From Ignavibacteria bacterium (GTDB taxonomy: Bacteria > Bacteroidota > Ignavibacteria > Tepidaquicellales > Tepidaquicellaceae), in contig JADJYU010000003.1 of the NCBI GenBank assembly GCA_016719565.1, forward strand, positions 310,001-374,000: DNA of 64,000 nt, in the 5' to 3' direction. Below are positions 36,446 to 46,185 of this stretch, piece after piece. Position 1 is the stretch's first letter, and the number at the start of each line of letters is the position of its first letter. A program made the position numbers and the translations under genes. Under the pieces are notes generated by a model. It was given only the letters and a program-made list of their open reading frames with translations. It was not told the origin of the DNA and searched no databases.

Positions 36446-39445
36446 TTATTTTTTCTTTCTCAGTTCAGTTTCCTGATCTTTTTTCTTTTTCAATTCAACA
36501 GAGATCTTTTCCTGAGCTTTCTGATCGTTCAGCAGCCTTATTGTTAATTCATGTTTTTGTCTCATTGCGTCATTCTCAAAATTTGTTTCCGTCGGAGTCA
36601 CAACCTCTTCGGATACGATCGGACCAAGATCCGCTCCGGGAGGAGCCTGTCTTGTTACAAAGTTTGATGCGTTATTATCTGCAAGAGCCTGATCATTTAT
36701 ATCCACAAAATTATCAGCTGTTACATCTTCTACTACATATCCTGCAAGGAAATTAGCAGCAGCATTTTCAATCTGAGATACATCCGCTATATCAACGGAG
36801 AAATCTCTGTTCACATCACCGCCGTACATTCCGAAAAAAGGATTTGTAGCTATTAACGCTTGATTATTATTATATGCCTGGCCTGATGGCTGGATAAAGT
36901 TAAAGTTTAAAGTGTTGCCTCTGGTATAAATTTCTCCGCCGGATTTACTCCACGTATCTATGCTGTTTCTGTGTTTTAAAACAATATAGTAAGTTCCGCT
37001 TAATGCCTTTGTAAAAGGACTGCTTGCTATTGCGCCTGCATTGAAATATGAAATAGCCGAGTCAACCGCTATGTTTGGAAAATCAGTCCTGTGCAGATAT
37101 ATTCTTGCAGTATCAGGAACCGCCTGCGGGAACGGCAGCGCTCTGTAAAATCCTTCGGGTACTAAACCAATAGATGAAACAGTTGAGGGAACAGAAAGAC
37201 TCTGCACACATACATTATCTACAAATATATCATTTCCGAATCCGCTCACTGCTCTTAATCTTATTTTATTTGTACCTGCAGGCAGTAAATAAATTTTAGA
37301 TCTCCACTGATGATTTAAAGGAGAAAACTGACCCCCTCCTGTAAACACTGTATTAAGAGGTCCTGCCTGTGCACCGAGTCCGCCCCATAGTTTTTCAAGC
37401 GTGGTATAACTTCCGCCGAAATTTGAAGATGATTCGACTATCAGAGAATCTATATTTCCGCCTGTCCATGGTCTGTAAGCATTATCAAATGTCAGATAAG
37501 TATTTGCTCCAACAGCTGTAAAGCTCATTGACACAAGAGCCTGATTTGTTCCGGCCGGAGCTGACCAGGCGTTAAATCTCGCGCTGCCCGTTCCCGTGCC
37601 GTATGCGCTCTGAGAATTTCTTGACCAATAATTATCGCCGGTATAATCAAAACCTAGATCTGTCGGAGGAAATGCTTCAGTAAAATCCTCACACGGAGCT
37701 CCGGCTAATGTATTGCCTACTGTGACTGATACTGTTCTTTTATGTACCGGTGTTCCGTTTGGTCCCGAGCCGGTTACAGTTACTGTATAAACTCCGTTTG
37801 TTACAGTGCCGATTGTTCTTACTCTCATCTTAGCTGTTTTCGGATATGGCGCGCTTAACGAATTACCGGATGGAAAATCAGCAACAATACTGCCTGCCCC
37901 GGGAACAGGTGTAACAGCAGTTGTGAAATTAACCACATCAGTATATAACTTGACTGCCGGTACATTTACATCTATTAATTTAAAATCATTTGTATTGTGA
38001 ATATTAGCTGCCGTTGGTGAAACCGTCATTGCATAATCTGGAAAATACGCTCCGACATTTTTGTATGTGCCGAGTCTTCCGTCATACCACACTGAATAAG
38101 AGGTTTTAGGATTAGCAGTCATACCGTCATAATCTCCTCTGTAACAGTTTGTATTCGGAGGACATGCAGGATTCGGATAAGTCCATGAAGTCGTTGTAAG
38201 TTTTTGATTTGCAGCAAAAGTTGTTCCGCCGTCATCAGTATAAGTAGCGTAAACATTCACAGCATAAGTTGCCGGGTTTTCTCTGGTGTCATACCATTTG
38301 ATATAAAGTCTTCCTGTTTCCTTTTCACACCATATTGCGGGAAACCACTGATCACTCAGTTGCGGATTTGCATTATCATTCACAGTTCTTCTTGTTGACC
38401 AGGTTGCTCCCTGATCATTTGAATATTGAAGTATAATGTCCGGCTTGTTTCCGTTACCGGCCGGAACGTTTGAAGCATATACAAGATAAAGTCTTCCCCG
38501 GTTTGGACCATAACTGTTATCCATCGCGATCATGGGATATGGTCTTGTACGGCCGTTGTTAATTACCAGTCTTCCCGCAGTATTTAAAGAACCTACATAA
38601 CCTGCAACAGTAAGGCTTGATCTTACAGAAAAAGTAGCTCCGCCGTCAAGTGATCTGTGAAATGTATAAGTTACATTTGCCGTTGATCCTGTATTTGTAA
38701 CATACATAACACATCCGCCTTGCGTGGCGCCGTTCGGACCGACTGCTATCATTGTACCGGGGATTGTATTACTTGGTGAATAAGTAGTAGTCCATGATGT
38801 ACCGCTGTTAGTGCTTCTGGCAAAATTTCCGGGAGTGATGGCTGCATATAAATGACTTTTATATGGTCCGTTTGTCTGATCTGCTGCCAAAGTATTTCTG
38901 TCATTACCGCTTACAGACAATACCGGCGGACCATAAGTCTGACCTCCGTTCAGGGATTTATATACATACTGATTTGAAACTCCGGATCCGTAGTATAAAT
39001 TACCGAGACTGTCAAATGCTGACCACGGGTCGCAGCAGGTGGACGGGTGATAAGCCGGATTACTTAAAGTCCAGTCATGCCCGTTTGTTGTGTAGTATGC
39101 GTTTTGACCTCCTCCGCCGTTGACGCCGAACTGCATATTCAGTGGGTTTGTAGGGTTGGATACAAGCATCTGTTCAGCATTATCCACTCCTATTTCGAAA
39201 TTATCAAATCCCGCTCCGTCTGTTATTACGTCTAGCACATCATCACCTTCTGTAAGATGTAATCTTGATTCGGAAGTAGGTCTGTCAATGTACGGATCTG
39301 TTTCATCATAATCATATACCGTTTCTGTATGTTTCTGAAAATTTGTTTTTTCATTACCCTGAAAAACTTCAGTGCCTGCGATAAGTATCAGTATCGCAAT
39401 TGCACCGGTAGTAATGAATGTCCGGAGTAGAGATAATTTATTCAT
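36446..39445 (-). CDS. Secreted BNR-like/jelly-roll protein with dockerin-like module
   Basis: This 999-residue protein has a signal peptide with 'LRTFITTGAIAILILIAGTE'. BNR repeats span about 110-460 ('YYTTNGHDWTLSN', 'YKSLNGGQTYGPP', 'HRSLDGGATFSVRSSL', 'QYSNDQGATWSTRR'). An Ig-like linker region (about 465-580) and a jelly-roll domain nearly identical in pattern to that of the 31856 gene follow ('YLTFDNAYRPWTGGNIDSL'). The shared module closes the protein: 'IVLKHRNSIDTWSKSGGEIY', 'GDVNRDFSVDIADVSQIEN', 'EDVTADNFVDINDQALADNN' and 'RQAPPGADLGP', then a Lys/Glu-rich tail ending ETELRKKK. The AAAGGGAAAT leader of the other family members is absent. The function is unknown. Confidence 0.8.
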   Translation of the reverse strand: MNKLSLLRTFITTGAIAILILIAGTEVFQGNEKTNFQKHTETVYDYDETDPYIDRPTSESRLHLTEGDDVLDVITDGAGFDNFEIGVDNAEQMLVSNPTNPLNMQFGVNGGGGQNAYYTTNGHDWTLSNPAYHPSTCCDPWSAFDSLGNLYYGSGVSNQYVYKSLNGGQTYGPPVLSVSGNDRNTLAADQTNGPYKSHLYAAITPGNFARSTNSGTSWTTTYSPSNTIPGTMIAVGPNGATQGGCVMYVTNTGSTANVTYTFHRSLDGGATFSVRSSLTVAGYVGSLNTAGRLVINNGRTRPYPMIAMDNSYGPNRGRLYLVYASNVPAGNGNKPDIILQYSNDQGATWSTRRTVNDNANPQLSDQWFPAIWCEKETGRLYIKWYDTRENPATYAVNVYATYTDDGGTTFAANQKLTTTSWTYPNPACPPNTNCYRGDYDGMTANPKTSYSVWYDGRLGTYKNVGAYFPDYAMTVSPTAANIHNTNDFKLIDVNVPAVKLYTDVVNFTTAVTPVPGAGSIVADFPSGNSLSAPYPKTAKMRVRTIGTVTNGVYTVTVTGSGPNGTPVHKRTVSVTVGNTLAGAPCEDFTEAFPPTDLGFDYTGDNYWSRNSQSAYGTGTGSARFNAWSAPAGTNQALVSMSFTAVGANTYLTFDNAYRPWTGGNIDSLIVESSSNFGGSYTTLEKLWGGLGAQAGPLNTVFTGGGQFSPLNHQWRSKIYLLPAGTNKIRLRAVSGFGNDIFVDNVCVQSLSVPSTVSSIGLVPEGFYRALPFPQAVPDTARIYLHRTDFPNIAVDSAISYFNAGAIASSPFTKALSGTYYIVLKHRNSIDTWSKSGGEIYTRGNTLNFNFIQPSGQAYNNNQALIATNPFFGMYGGDVNRDFSVDIADVSQIENAAANFLAGYVVEDVTADNFVDINDQALADNNASNFVTRQAPPGADLGPIVSEEVVTPTETNFENDAMRQKHELTIRLLNDQKAQEKISVELKKKKDQETELRKKK

Positions 39446-39794
39446 TTTTAGTTTGTTTGATTAATTAATATATATTTATAAAATTCTCTGATTAAAAAAT
39501 TATGAATTTGAAATTCAAATTATAGAAGTCTGAATATGAATTAGATCTATAAAATGTTCTTAGGTAATTTAGAATCTGAAATAGATTTCAGGAGTGCTTC
39601 TTTTAATAGGATATATTTTAGGTCGTATAAAAAATGAATTTTAATTAGTTTTATCAAGTCAGTTTTGAATTACAATCAAAATGTTACATTGCTCTCTAAT
39701 TCTGTTTCATAACCTGAAGTAACATTTTTTTTGTATCATAAACTTTAACTCTCCTTATGGAACAGGGATAATCAATTTTGATTAACGGATCGTC
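39446..39794. other. Intergenic, no recognised feature
   Basis: This AT-rich gap lies between the start of the 999-residue protein gene and the end of the antiporter gene. I see no ORF, tRNA or clear hairpin terminator in it. Confidence 0.5.
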
Positions 39795-41636
39795 TCACTC
39801 CAGTATCTCTTTTCTTCCTTTCAGCATTTCCAGTTCTTCTTTTAAGACATCATTTGAGTCACGGTTTAGTAATGTTTTCAATACTTCCATCAGATTTTCC
39901 GCGGTTAAAACTCTCGGCATCAGTACATAATGCGCGCCGTTTTCGTAAAGCTCGATTGCTAGTTTTGGACTTTCTGCTGTAACAATTATTTTCGCCTGCG
40001 GATTAACTTTTTTTATATTTCTCAGAAGCTTTAGGTTATCGGTATTGACTAAGATGGAATCGGGAATTGTGGATATCACTATCTTAGCCTGTTCTATTCC
40101 GGAATTAAGAAGCGTATCAACATGACTGATATCACCATAATATGTTTTGATACCTTTACCCATAAGTTTTTTGTGTACTTCAGGATTAAAGTCTATGACC
40201 ACAACTTTATCAAGGATCCGGACTCCTTCTTCGTTTGTTAATTCAAATGATTCCATTTCATTTATCAGAGAGCTTGCTGTTGTATAAAATCCAAGTATTG
40301 CAATTTCCTTTTGATCTGATTCGAATGTCTGACTTTTTTCAGTTCCGATATCTCTGAATCCAATTAAACTGACTATCCTGCTGAGAAATCTCTGAATGGG
40401 GTCACTATATTTGATCATGTATGTTGACGCTACTGAAGTAATAACGAATGTAAAAATAATTATAGTCAGTATTCCCGGCGAGATATGTCCGGCTGCCAGA
40501 CCAAGAGCAGCTATTACAAGAGAGAATTCGCTTATCTGAGAAAGGTTGATGGATGTTAACAGACTCACGCGGTTCCCGTTTTTTAAAGCATACAGGATTG
40601 GATAGATTGAAAGAAATCTTGATGCGACCAGAAACAAAGCGGCAACTGCGGAATATATTAATACTTCAGGATTGTCCGCCGGATTTGTTATCATCATTCC
40701 CAGAGCAACGAAGAATAATGTTATAAAAAAATCCCTGACGTAAACTATTTTTGCGATCACATCATGATTATATGGAAATGTTGAAATTGCAACACCGGCA
40801 ATGAGCGCTCCCATTTCCAGCGACAGCCCGAAGAATCCCGAAATACCGCAGATCAGGAAACACCATCCAAGTGATGTGATAAGAACGATCTCCGGTGTTT
40901 TTGCAACAGCCTTGAATATCCGCGGCAGAACATATTTACTTAATAAAAGACTAATTAAAACAACAAGCGCTCCTTTGACAAACGAAAATAAGATCAGCAT
41001 AATATCAGGGCTTGCCAGATTTGCCTGTATGCTGAGAGTTATGATCGCCCATATATCCTGAAAGATCAGTATTCCGAGCGTCAGCCGCCCGGCAAGTGTA
41101 TCAAGCTCCAGCTTACTGTATAAGAGTTTCACAACGATTGCAGTACTGCTCAGACTGCAGCATACTGCAAGGTACAGCAGATCATAGTTTCCGCCTCCTA
41201 TTGTATAACCGATCAGTGAGAAAAAACCCAGACCGATAGTAACGCATATGATAAACTGTAATGTTCCTGCGAAAAATAATGACTTACCTACTTCCTTTAA
41301 TTTCTTGACGTCAATTTCCAGTCCTATCATGAATAAAAGAAGTACAAGCCCGATATGGGAAATGGTTTCTATGTCTTGTTCATTCCCGATAAACCCGAAA
41401 CCGATGTTAGGACCTATGATAATACCTGCTGATATATAAGCAAGTAAAAGCGGCTGCTTTAAAAAATGAGCAATGAATGCCATTACAGAAGCGGCGAGAA
41501 TTGCAATGCCGATGCTTGTAAGAAGTGTCTGCGAACCTGATCCGTCGCCTGATGCCAGCACACCGGAACTATGAATTAGCAGGAAAATTAATCCGAAAAA
41601 GAAAACATAACTTTTTCTTATTTTCGTGATCTTCAT
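39795..41636 (-). CDS. CPA2-family cation:proton antiporter with TrkA-N domain
   Basis: This 613-residue protein has an N-terminal hydrophobic segment and a Na+/H+ exchanger domain of about 12 helices (about 38-415). Motifs are 'LLAYISAGIIIGPNIGF', 'GLVLLLFMIGLEIDVKKL', 'CSLSSTAIVVKLL', and 'LGILIFQDIWAIITL' with the Asp expected for transport. The C-terminal part (about 440-590) is a TrkA-N-type Rossmann domain ('IAILGFYTTASSLINEME', 'VVIDFNPEVHKKL', 'YGDISHVDTL'), as in KefB/KefC. Such proteins exchange K+ or Na+ for protons under nucleotide or redox control. It lies alone within the surface-protein block. Confidence 0.88.
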   Translation of the reverse strand: MKITKIRKSYVFFFGLIFLLIHSSGVLASGDGSGSQTLLTSIGIAILAASVMAFIAHFLKQPLLLAYISAGIIIGPNIGFGFIGNEQDIETISHIGLVLLLFMIGLEIDVKKLKEVGKSLFFAGTLQFIICVTIGLGFFSLIGYTIGGGNYDLLYLAVCCSLSSTAIVVKLLYSKLELDTLAGRLTLGILIFQDIWAIITLSIQANLASPDIMLILFSFVKGALVVLISLLLSKYVLPRIFKAVAKTPEIVLITSLGWCFLICGISGFFGLSLEMGALIAGVAISTFPYNHDVIAKIVYVRDFFITLFFVALGMMITNPADNPEVLIYSAVAALFLVASRFLSIYPILYALKNGNRVSLLTSINLSQISEFSLVIAALGLAAGHISPGILTIIIFTFVITSVASTYMIKYSDPIQRFLSRIVSLIGFRDIGTEKSQTFESDQKEIAILGFYTTASSLINEMESFELTNEEGVRILDKVVVIDFNPEVHKKLMGKGIKTYYGDISHVDTLLNSGIEQAKIVISTIPDSILVNTDNLKLLRNIKKVNPQAKIIVTAESPKLAIELYENGAHYVLMPRVLTAENLMEVLKTLLNRDSNDVLKEELEMLKGRKEILE

Positions 41637-41820
41637 TTACTTAAAGGATAGGTATGATAACAGATAGAAATTAATTCCATTTCTGATAAGAATATTTTAT
41701 TCACCGCACAAATTACAAAATTTTGCTTTTGAATTAAACACGAATAAATAATTCAATAAAACATCCATTGTACATGTCCATTCTAATAGTTGAATTTGAT
41801 TTATATTTTTATAATTAAAT

Positions 41821-41936
41821 CCCGTAGAACTCTATATTGGCAGCAAAATGAGAGTAAGATTTTTAGTACCGTAGGGACTTTATAATGGCAGCAAAATGAG
41901 AGTAAGATTTTTAGTCCCGTAGGGACTTTATATTGG
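41821..41936 (+). repeat. 48-bp tandem repeat with 'CCGTAGGGACTTTAT' element
   Basis: Two and a half units with a 48-bp period: 'GGCAGCAAAATGAGAGTAAG' at 41839 and 41887, each followed by 'ATTTTTAGTNCCGTAGGGAC'. A partial unit precedes them and another follows. The 'CCCGTAGGGACTTTATATTGG' core resembles dispersed repeats I know from Bacteroidota genomes. Confidence 0.75.
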
Positions 41937-42048
41937 TAAATGGAAAATGCCATTAAGAAACCGGACATATTCATTATCGTAACTGGCTTTTAATTTTAAG
42001 GAAATAATGAGTAAATATTTTATTTAAAAAATTCATTTACACAAAAAA

Positions 42049-42072
42049 AAATATACAGCTCCCTGTATATTT
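42049..42072 (-). terminator. Hairpin with T run on minus strand
   Basis: AAATATACAG and CTGTATATTT pair over a 4-base loop. On the minus strand the stem is followed by a run of nine T. The nearest upstream minus-strand frame is the heptad-repeat ORF at 42235-42483, so this may end its transcript. Confidence 0.6.
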
Positions 42073-42189
42073 CAATTTTTTGAAATTATTTTCAGTGGAT
42101 CTTATTAATTCATATTTTTTATTGCCTCTGTTCCTTTTTTTTGTGAAATATTTTTCACTTTTTAAATTTTTTTTACTTTTTCAGAAAAT

Positions 42190-42500
42190 TTATTTACCTT
42201 CACAAGACATTTCTTTACTTTCACAGAATATTTCTTAACTTTCACCAAAAATTTCTAATCGTTCACAGGACATTTCCTGACTTTCACAAAACATTTCTAA
42301 ACATTCACAGGACATTTCCTGACTTTCACAAAACATTTCTAAACATTCAAAGAACATTTCCTGACTTTCACAAAACATTTCTAAACATTCACAGGGCATT
42401 TCCTGACTTTCACAAAACATTTCTAAACATTCACAGGACATTTCCTGACTTTCAACTGACATAACCTGACTTTCAACAGACATTTCTTACCGTTTACTGA
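42190..42500 (-). repeat. 42-bp (2 x 21) minisatellite array
   Basis: On the minus strand, 21-bp units of the type ATGTTCTGTGAAAGTCAGGAA alternate with ATGTCCTGTGAATGTTTAGAA, giving a 42-bp higher-order period. About eleven 21-bp units are clear between 42250 and 42483, with degenerate copies on both sides. Confidence 0.85.
42235..42483 (-). CDS. Possible Cys-rich heptapeptide-repeat protein (unproven)
   Basis: This 82-residue ORF is made wholly of heptads starting with Met, alternating M-S-C-E-C-L-E with M-F-C-E-S-Q-E. It is rich in Cys and Glu and has no signal peptide. Its period and phase match the heptad ORF at 9633-9986, although the residues differ. A terminator-like hairpin lies downstream on the same strand (42049-42072). 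The plus strand does not stay open in the same way. I do not recognise a family, and coding status is open. Confidence 0.3.
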   Translation of the reverse strand: MSVESQVMSVESQEMSCECLEMFCESQEMPCECLEMFCESQEMFFECLEMFCESQEMSCECLEMFCESQEMSCERLEIFGES

Positions 42501-42519
42501 AAATTTCTTCACTTACACA

Positions 42520-42605
42520 ACTCTTCATTTCGAATTCACAACTCTTCGCTTCGCATTTTACTTTCTTTGCTTCGCATTTTACTTTCTTCGCTTCGCATTT
42601 TCCCT
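42520..42605 (+). repeat. Short tandem repeat 'CTTCGCTTCGCATTTTACTTT'
   Basis: Three to four copies of an approximately 24-bp unit (CTTCGCATTTTACTTTCTTC type), preceded by two 'CACAACTCTTC' copies. Slippage-type expansion is likely. It directly adjoins the 42-bp array. Confidence 0.65.
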
Positions 42606-43100
42606 TCTTCTTTTCTATTCTTCTTTCTTTATTTCAATTTCATTATTATTTATAATACCACTCCCCTTCTTTATTCAGTAATCAGGATTCTTAATTAAGT
42701 ATCCCGGTCGCTCTATGCAGAATTCACAGTCCTTTGTTTAATTTGACCGCCTCTTCGCATCAGATTCATCATTCTTCATTTGATCTCACGCTTTTCTTTC
42801 ACTGTGTTTCTGTTTCTTTAAAAAAGTCTCTGCATTCTTTATAAAACTTTCCGGTTACTTCATTTCTGATACTTATTCCTTAATTTTACTTCTCCTTATT
42901 ATCTGAGAATCTTTAGATTTCCATTTTTCGTTAGTTCTCCCCCTTATTATATTATTAAGACGAATTTTTCAGACGTTCCACAAATTTTAAATATTCTAAA
43001 ACTGTTTTTAAAGATATCAGTTCAAAAGCGGAAAAGCTGCCGGTAGAATATTTTTGAAAATTGGAGAAACACCATCTGTTGCTGATGTATAATTTATCTA
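42606..43100. other. Intergenic, pyrimidine-rich on the plus strand
   Basis: Roughly 500 bases with long T and C runs on the plus strand and no ORF of note. No RNA gene is recognised. It ends at the terminator of the 43159 gene. Confidence 0.5.
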
Positions 43101-43133
43101 AAAAAAAAGCCGTGAAATAATTTTCACGGCTTT
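43101..43133 (-). terminator. Terminator of surface protein gene at 43159
   Basis: On the minus strand, AAAGCCGTGAAAA pairs with TTTCACGGCTTT, followed by a T run. It is almost identical to the hairpin at 46562-46593, in line with duplication of the whole cassette. Confidence 0.85.
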
Positions 43134-43158
43134 GATATTAAATTTAAAACCAGTTACG

Positions 43159-46014
43159 TTATTGTCCTATTGAAACACCTTTGCCGCCTGTATTACTTCT
43201 TACATCATTCTTAACTTCAGTTGATTTTTTCACAGGCGCTGTTCTGTTCTTTTCTCTTTCATTTCTGAGTTTAAGGAATTCATTCATTTCGGGAGTGTTT
43301 GATACTTCTTCCGTAATTACTTTTTCCTTCATGTACTTCAGATGCATTTCGTATTTTGTTTTTTCCGATTCAGTGTTAAATACAGGTGCATCATTATTTA
43401 CAATTGGCGGCTCAGGAACTGCTCCCGGAGGAATTATTCTTGTAACTATATTAAATGCATTGTTATCTGCAAGTGCATAATCAGCAAGATCAGAGAAGTT
43501 ATCTCCGTTTACATCCGACTGCTCATATCCTGATACAAAATTAAATGCATCATTATCTATGATTGTCAGATCACCTATGTCAATTACGCCGTCTCTGTTA
43601 CAGTCTCCGCTGTAATTAAACCAAAATGAAAAGGTCGGAATTTGTGTCTGATTGCCGCCGTAAACGATAGCATTGTCATTTATCAGATCATAAGAAAAAA
43701 GTGATCCTCTTGTATAATTTGGTATTCCGGCATTCGTCCAGGTCTCAATTGAATTTCTGTGTTTAAATACCATATGATAATTTCCGCTTAATGCTCTGCT
43801 GAATGTAAAATTCTCACAACCGTAATTTTGCATATACATTTTTGCTGAATCCACTGTTATATTCGGGAAATCCGTTCTCTTCAGATATACAGTGATCGTA
43901 TCCTGTACTATAGAAGGCGGAGATGGTCTGAAGAATCCTTCAGGCGCATCACATAATGAGTTTGCAACAGGATTTGGCAATGCCTGCACACAAATATTAT
44001 CGATATATAAATTATTTCCAAATCCGCTTTCAGCTCTCAGTCTTACTCTGTTCGTTCCAACCGGTAAGGAATAAATTTTTGGAGCCCATTGTGATGATGT
44101 CGGAACAAAAGCATTTGTAGTAGCCGGTGCAGTATTAAGCTCGCCGCCTGATGGGAATTTTCCGAGTAATACAGCAAGCGTTGTGTAACTTACTCCCCCG
44201 TTTACGGATGATTCCACTACTAAAGTATCAGGTCCGGGAAAACTTGCGCCATATGGAGCATATGCTTCATCAAAAGAAAGATAATAACCGGACGGAACCG
44301 CCTGAAAATCAGTAATGAGTGACTGCGGATTTCTTACATTATCACTAAAGAAATCATACTTTACGCTTCCTGTTCCTGCTCCGTATGCGCTTGGATTTTG
44401 TCTGTTCCAGAATTGAGTACCCGAATATTCCAGATGAAAATATTCAGGTGTAAAAGCTGTGTTTGCAAAATCTTCACAGCCTGTGCAGGGATTTGTCGGA
44501 AGCAATTCCACTTTTGCAGTATACGCCTGATACTGGAATCCGCCCAGTCTGTTATCCATCCATAAAGGCCAGATCCTCTGATTACCGTTTACAGGATTTC
44601 CTTCTATTAATGCTGAAGTAATTCCAATGTAATCGCCCTGATATCCGCCTGCAACACCTGCTAATGCCAGTGATGTCGGTCTGAATCTTGCGTCTGAAAC
44701 TTTCATGTCTGTCCATGTAGCTCCGCCGTCCATTGATCTTGACATAAAGACTTCCGCTGTGTCTGTATTTGTGGTTCCTCTGTTATCATAATAAACAACG
44801 TTCACGCCGCCTGATTCATCTACTCTTACAGCCGGGAACCACTGCGACTTTCCGTTATTCAATGCGTCCTGATTTACTTTGATTCCCGCTGACCATGAAG
44901 TACCTCCGTCAGTGGATCTGTGGATCACAATATCCGCATCCGTACCTGCAGGCGCAAGATTTTTTTGTGAAACTACTATATATATCCAACCTGCTCTTGG
45001 TCCGCAAGTTCTGTCAACGTCAATTCTCGGGAAACTGTTTACTCTGATATTTGTCGAAAGTAAGTTTCCTCTGATTCCGTTCATATCAAAGATATTATTA
45101 TTTACTGTCCAGTTCACTCCGCCGTTGGTAGACTTTGCAAACCCGCAGAAATCTTCAGTAAATGAACCGCTTGTAATAGGAGCAGCCCAGCATAAATAAA
45201 CCTCACCGTTTGGACCGGTTCTGAGATCAACTCCCTGAGAATAATGTCCAGCCGGCGGAACATTAACATCTGCAGAAGCTGACCAGCTTACGCCGCCGTT
45301 GGTTGTATATGAAAATGCTATAGGAGGTAAAGAAGCGCTGAATCTCGACCATGCAGTATATGATCTTCCGTAATAAGGACTTGTCGGAGAGTCATCAGTT
45401 GTAGTAAGATTCTTATCCTGACTGCCTGTTGTAATGGTAAAATCATTTGACCAGTTCAGTCCGTTATTAGTGGAATAGTTTGCTTTTATACCGCCGCCTA
45501 AATGAGATATAATAAATCTTCCGTCTTTATCGATTGTAATTCCCGGATCACCGCCATGTCCGGTAAGTATGCCGCCGCCTGTATTTTTCATAGTATCGCT
45601 TCCGAACCATGAAGTACCGCCGTCAGTAGTAACATATGCGCCTTCAGAAATAAATAAACTTCCGCCGGCATTACTAATAGCATTTGACGATCCGTACATA
45701 ATTAATGGATTTCCGGGATGACGGGTAATTATAACTTCCGTCTGATAACTGAACGGCGTTTGTCTCGGAAGAACCCTGATGTTTGGATTTACAACCGTTA
45801 CACCATTTGGTGAGTTGTAGTACATCGGCTGATTATTCGGAATAAAATGGTCATACTCCATTGGTAACGGAGATGTGACTACATTATTAAAATCCTGAAT
45901 ATCCGTCTTTCTTGTATCAATGCTCCATTTTTCAGGCTTGTCTTCCTGAGACTGACCTGTAAAGAAATAAAACCCGACAGCAATAAACGGGATGAGGAGA
46001 AACATTTTTTTCAT
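43159..46014 (-). CDS. Secreted BNR-repeat/jelly-roll protein with dockerin-like module (copy A)
   Basis: I place the start at the ATG at 46014, which gives the signal peptide MKKMFLLIPFIAVGFYFFTG and 951 residues. It sits just after the conserved AAAGGGAATTTC leader shared with the copy at 46632-49487. An ATG 17 codons upstream is less likely. BNR repeats ('YVTTDGGTSWFGSD', 'YSTNNGLNWSND', 'RSTDGGTSWSAG', 'SRSMDGGATWTDM') are followed by a jelly-roll region and the shared module ('MVFKHRNSIETWTNAG', 'SGDCNRDGVIDIGDLTIIDN', 'SDVNGDNFSDLADYALADNN', 'PPGAVPEPP'). A Lys/Glu-rich tail follows and ends GGKGVSIGQ. It is very similar to copy B except in the middle of the C-terminal region. The function is unknown. 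Confidence 0.82.
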   Translation of the reverse strand: MKKMFLLIPFIAVGFYFFTGQSQEDKPEKWSIDTRKTDIQDFNNVVTSPLPMEYDHFIPNNQPMYYNSPNGVTVVNPNIRVLPRQTPFSYQTEVIITRHPGNPLIMYGSSNAISNAGGSLFISEGAYVTTDGGTSWFGSDTMKNTGGGILTGHGGDPGITIDKDGRFIISHLGGGIKANYSTNNGLNWSNDFTITTGSQDKNLTTTDDSPTSPYYGRSYTAWSRFSASLPPIAFSYTTNGGVSWSASADVNVPPAGHYSQGVDLRTGPNGEVYLCWAAPITSGSFTEDFCGFAKSTNGGVNWTVNNNIFDMNGIRGNLLSTNIRVNSFPRIDVDRTCGPRAGWIYIVVSQKNLAPAGTDADIVIHRSTDGGTSWSAGIKVNQDALNNGKSQWFPAVRVDESGGVNVVYYDNRGTTNTDTAEVFMSRSMDGGATWTDMKVSDARFRPTSLALAGVAGGYQGDYIGITSALIEGNPVNGNQRIWPLWMDNRLGGFQYQAYTAKVELLPTNPCTGCEDFANTAFTPEYFHLEYSGTQFWNRQNPSAYGAGTGSVKYDFFSDNVRNPQSLITDFQAVPSGYYLSFDEAYAPYGASFPGPDTLVVESSVNGGVSYTTLAVLLGKFPSGGELNTAPATTNAFVPTSSQWAPKIYSLPVGTNRVRLRAESGFGNNLYIDNICVQALPNPVANSLCDAPEGFFRPSPPSIVQDTITVYLKRTDFPNITVDSAKMYMQNYGCENFTFSRALSGNYHMVFKHRNSIETWTNAGIPNYTRGSLFSYDLINDNAIVYGGNQTQIPTFSFWFNYSGDCNRDGVIDIGDLTIIDNDAFNFVSGYEQSDVNGDNFSDLADYALADNNAFNIVTRIIPPGAVPEPPIVNNDAPVFNTESEKTKYEMHLKYMKEKVITEEVSNTPEMNEFLKLRNEREKNRTAPVKKSTEVKNDVRSNTGGKGVSIGQ

Positions 46015-46185
46015 GAAATTCCCTTTCGAAATTTGTTTAGATGTGTTTTGGAAAAATTTAGACAACTAAAGAAAATTGAATTTATAATTCAAGTCAGATT
46101 ATAAATTGTATACATTATTAATTTGTAATGCATATTAATTGAATTAGAAAATCAAATTCCATAAATTGATTTTTACAAAACTTAT

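Noticed and set aside
36304..36756. 150-codon plus-strand ORF
   Set aside because: It lies antisense to the C-terminal part of the 999-residue protein and over a terminator. It has no homology or signal.
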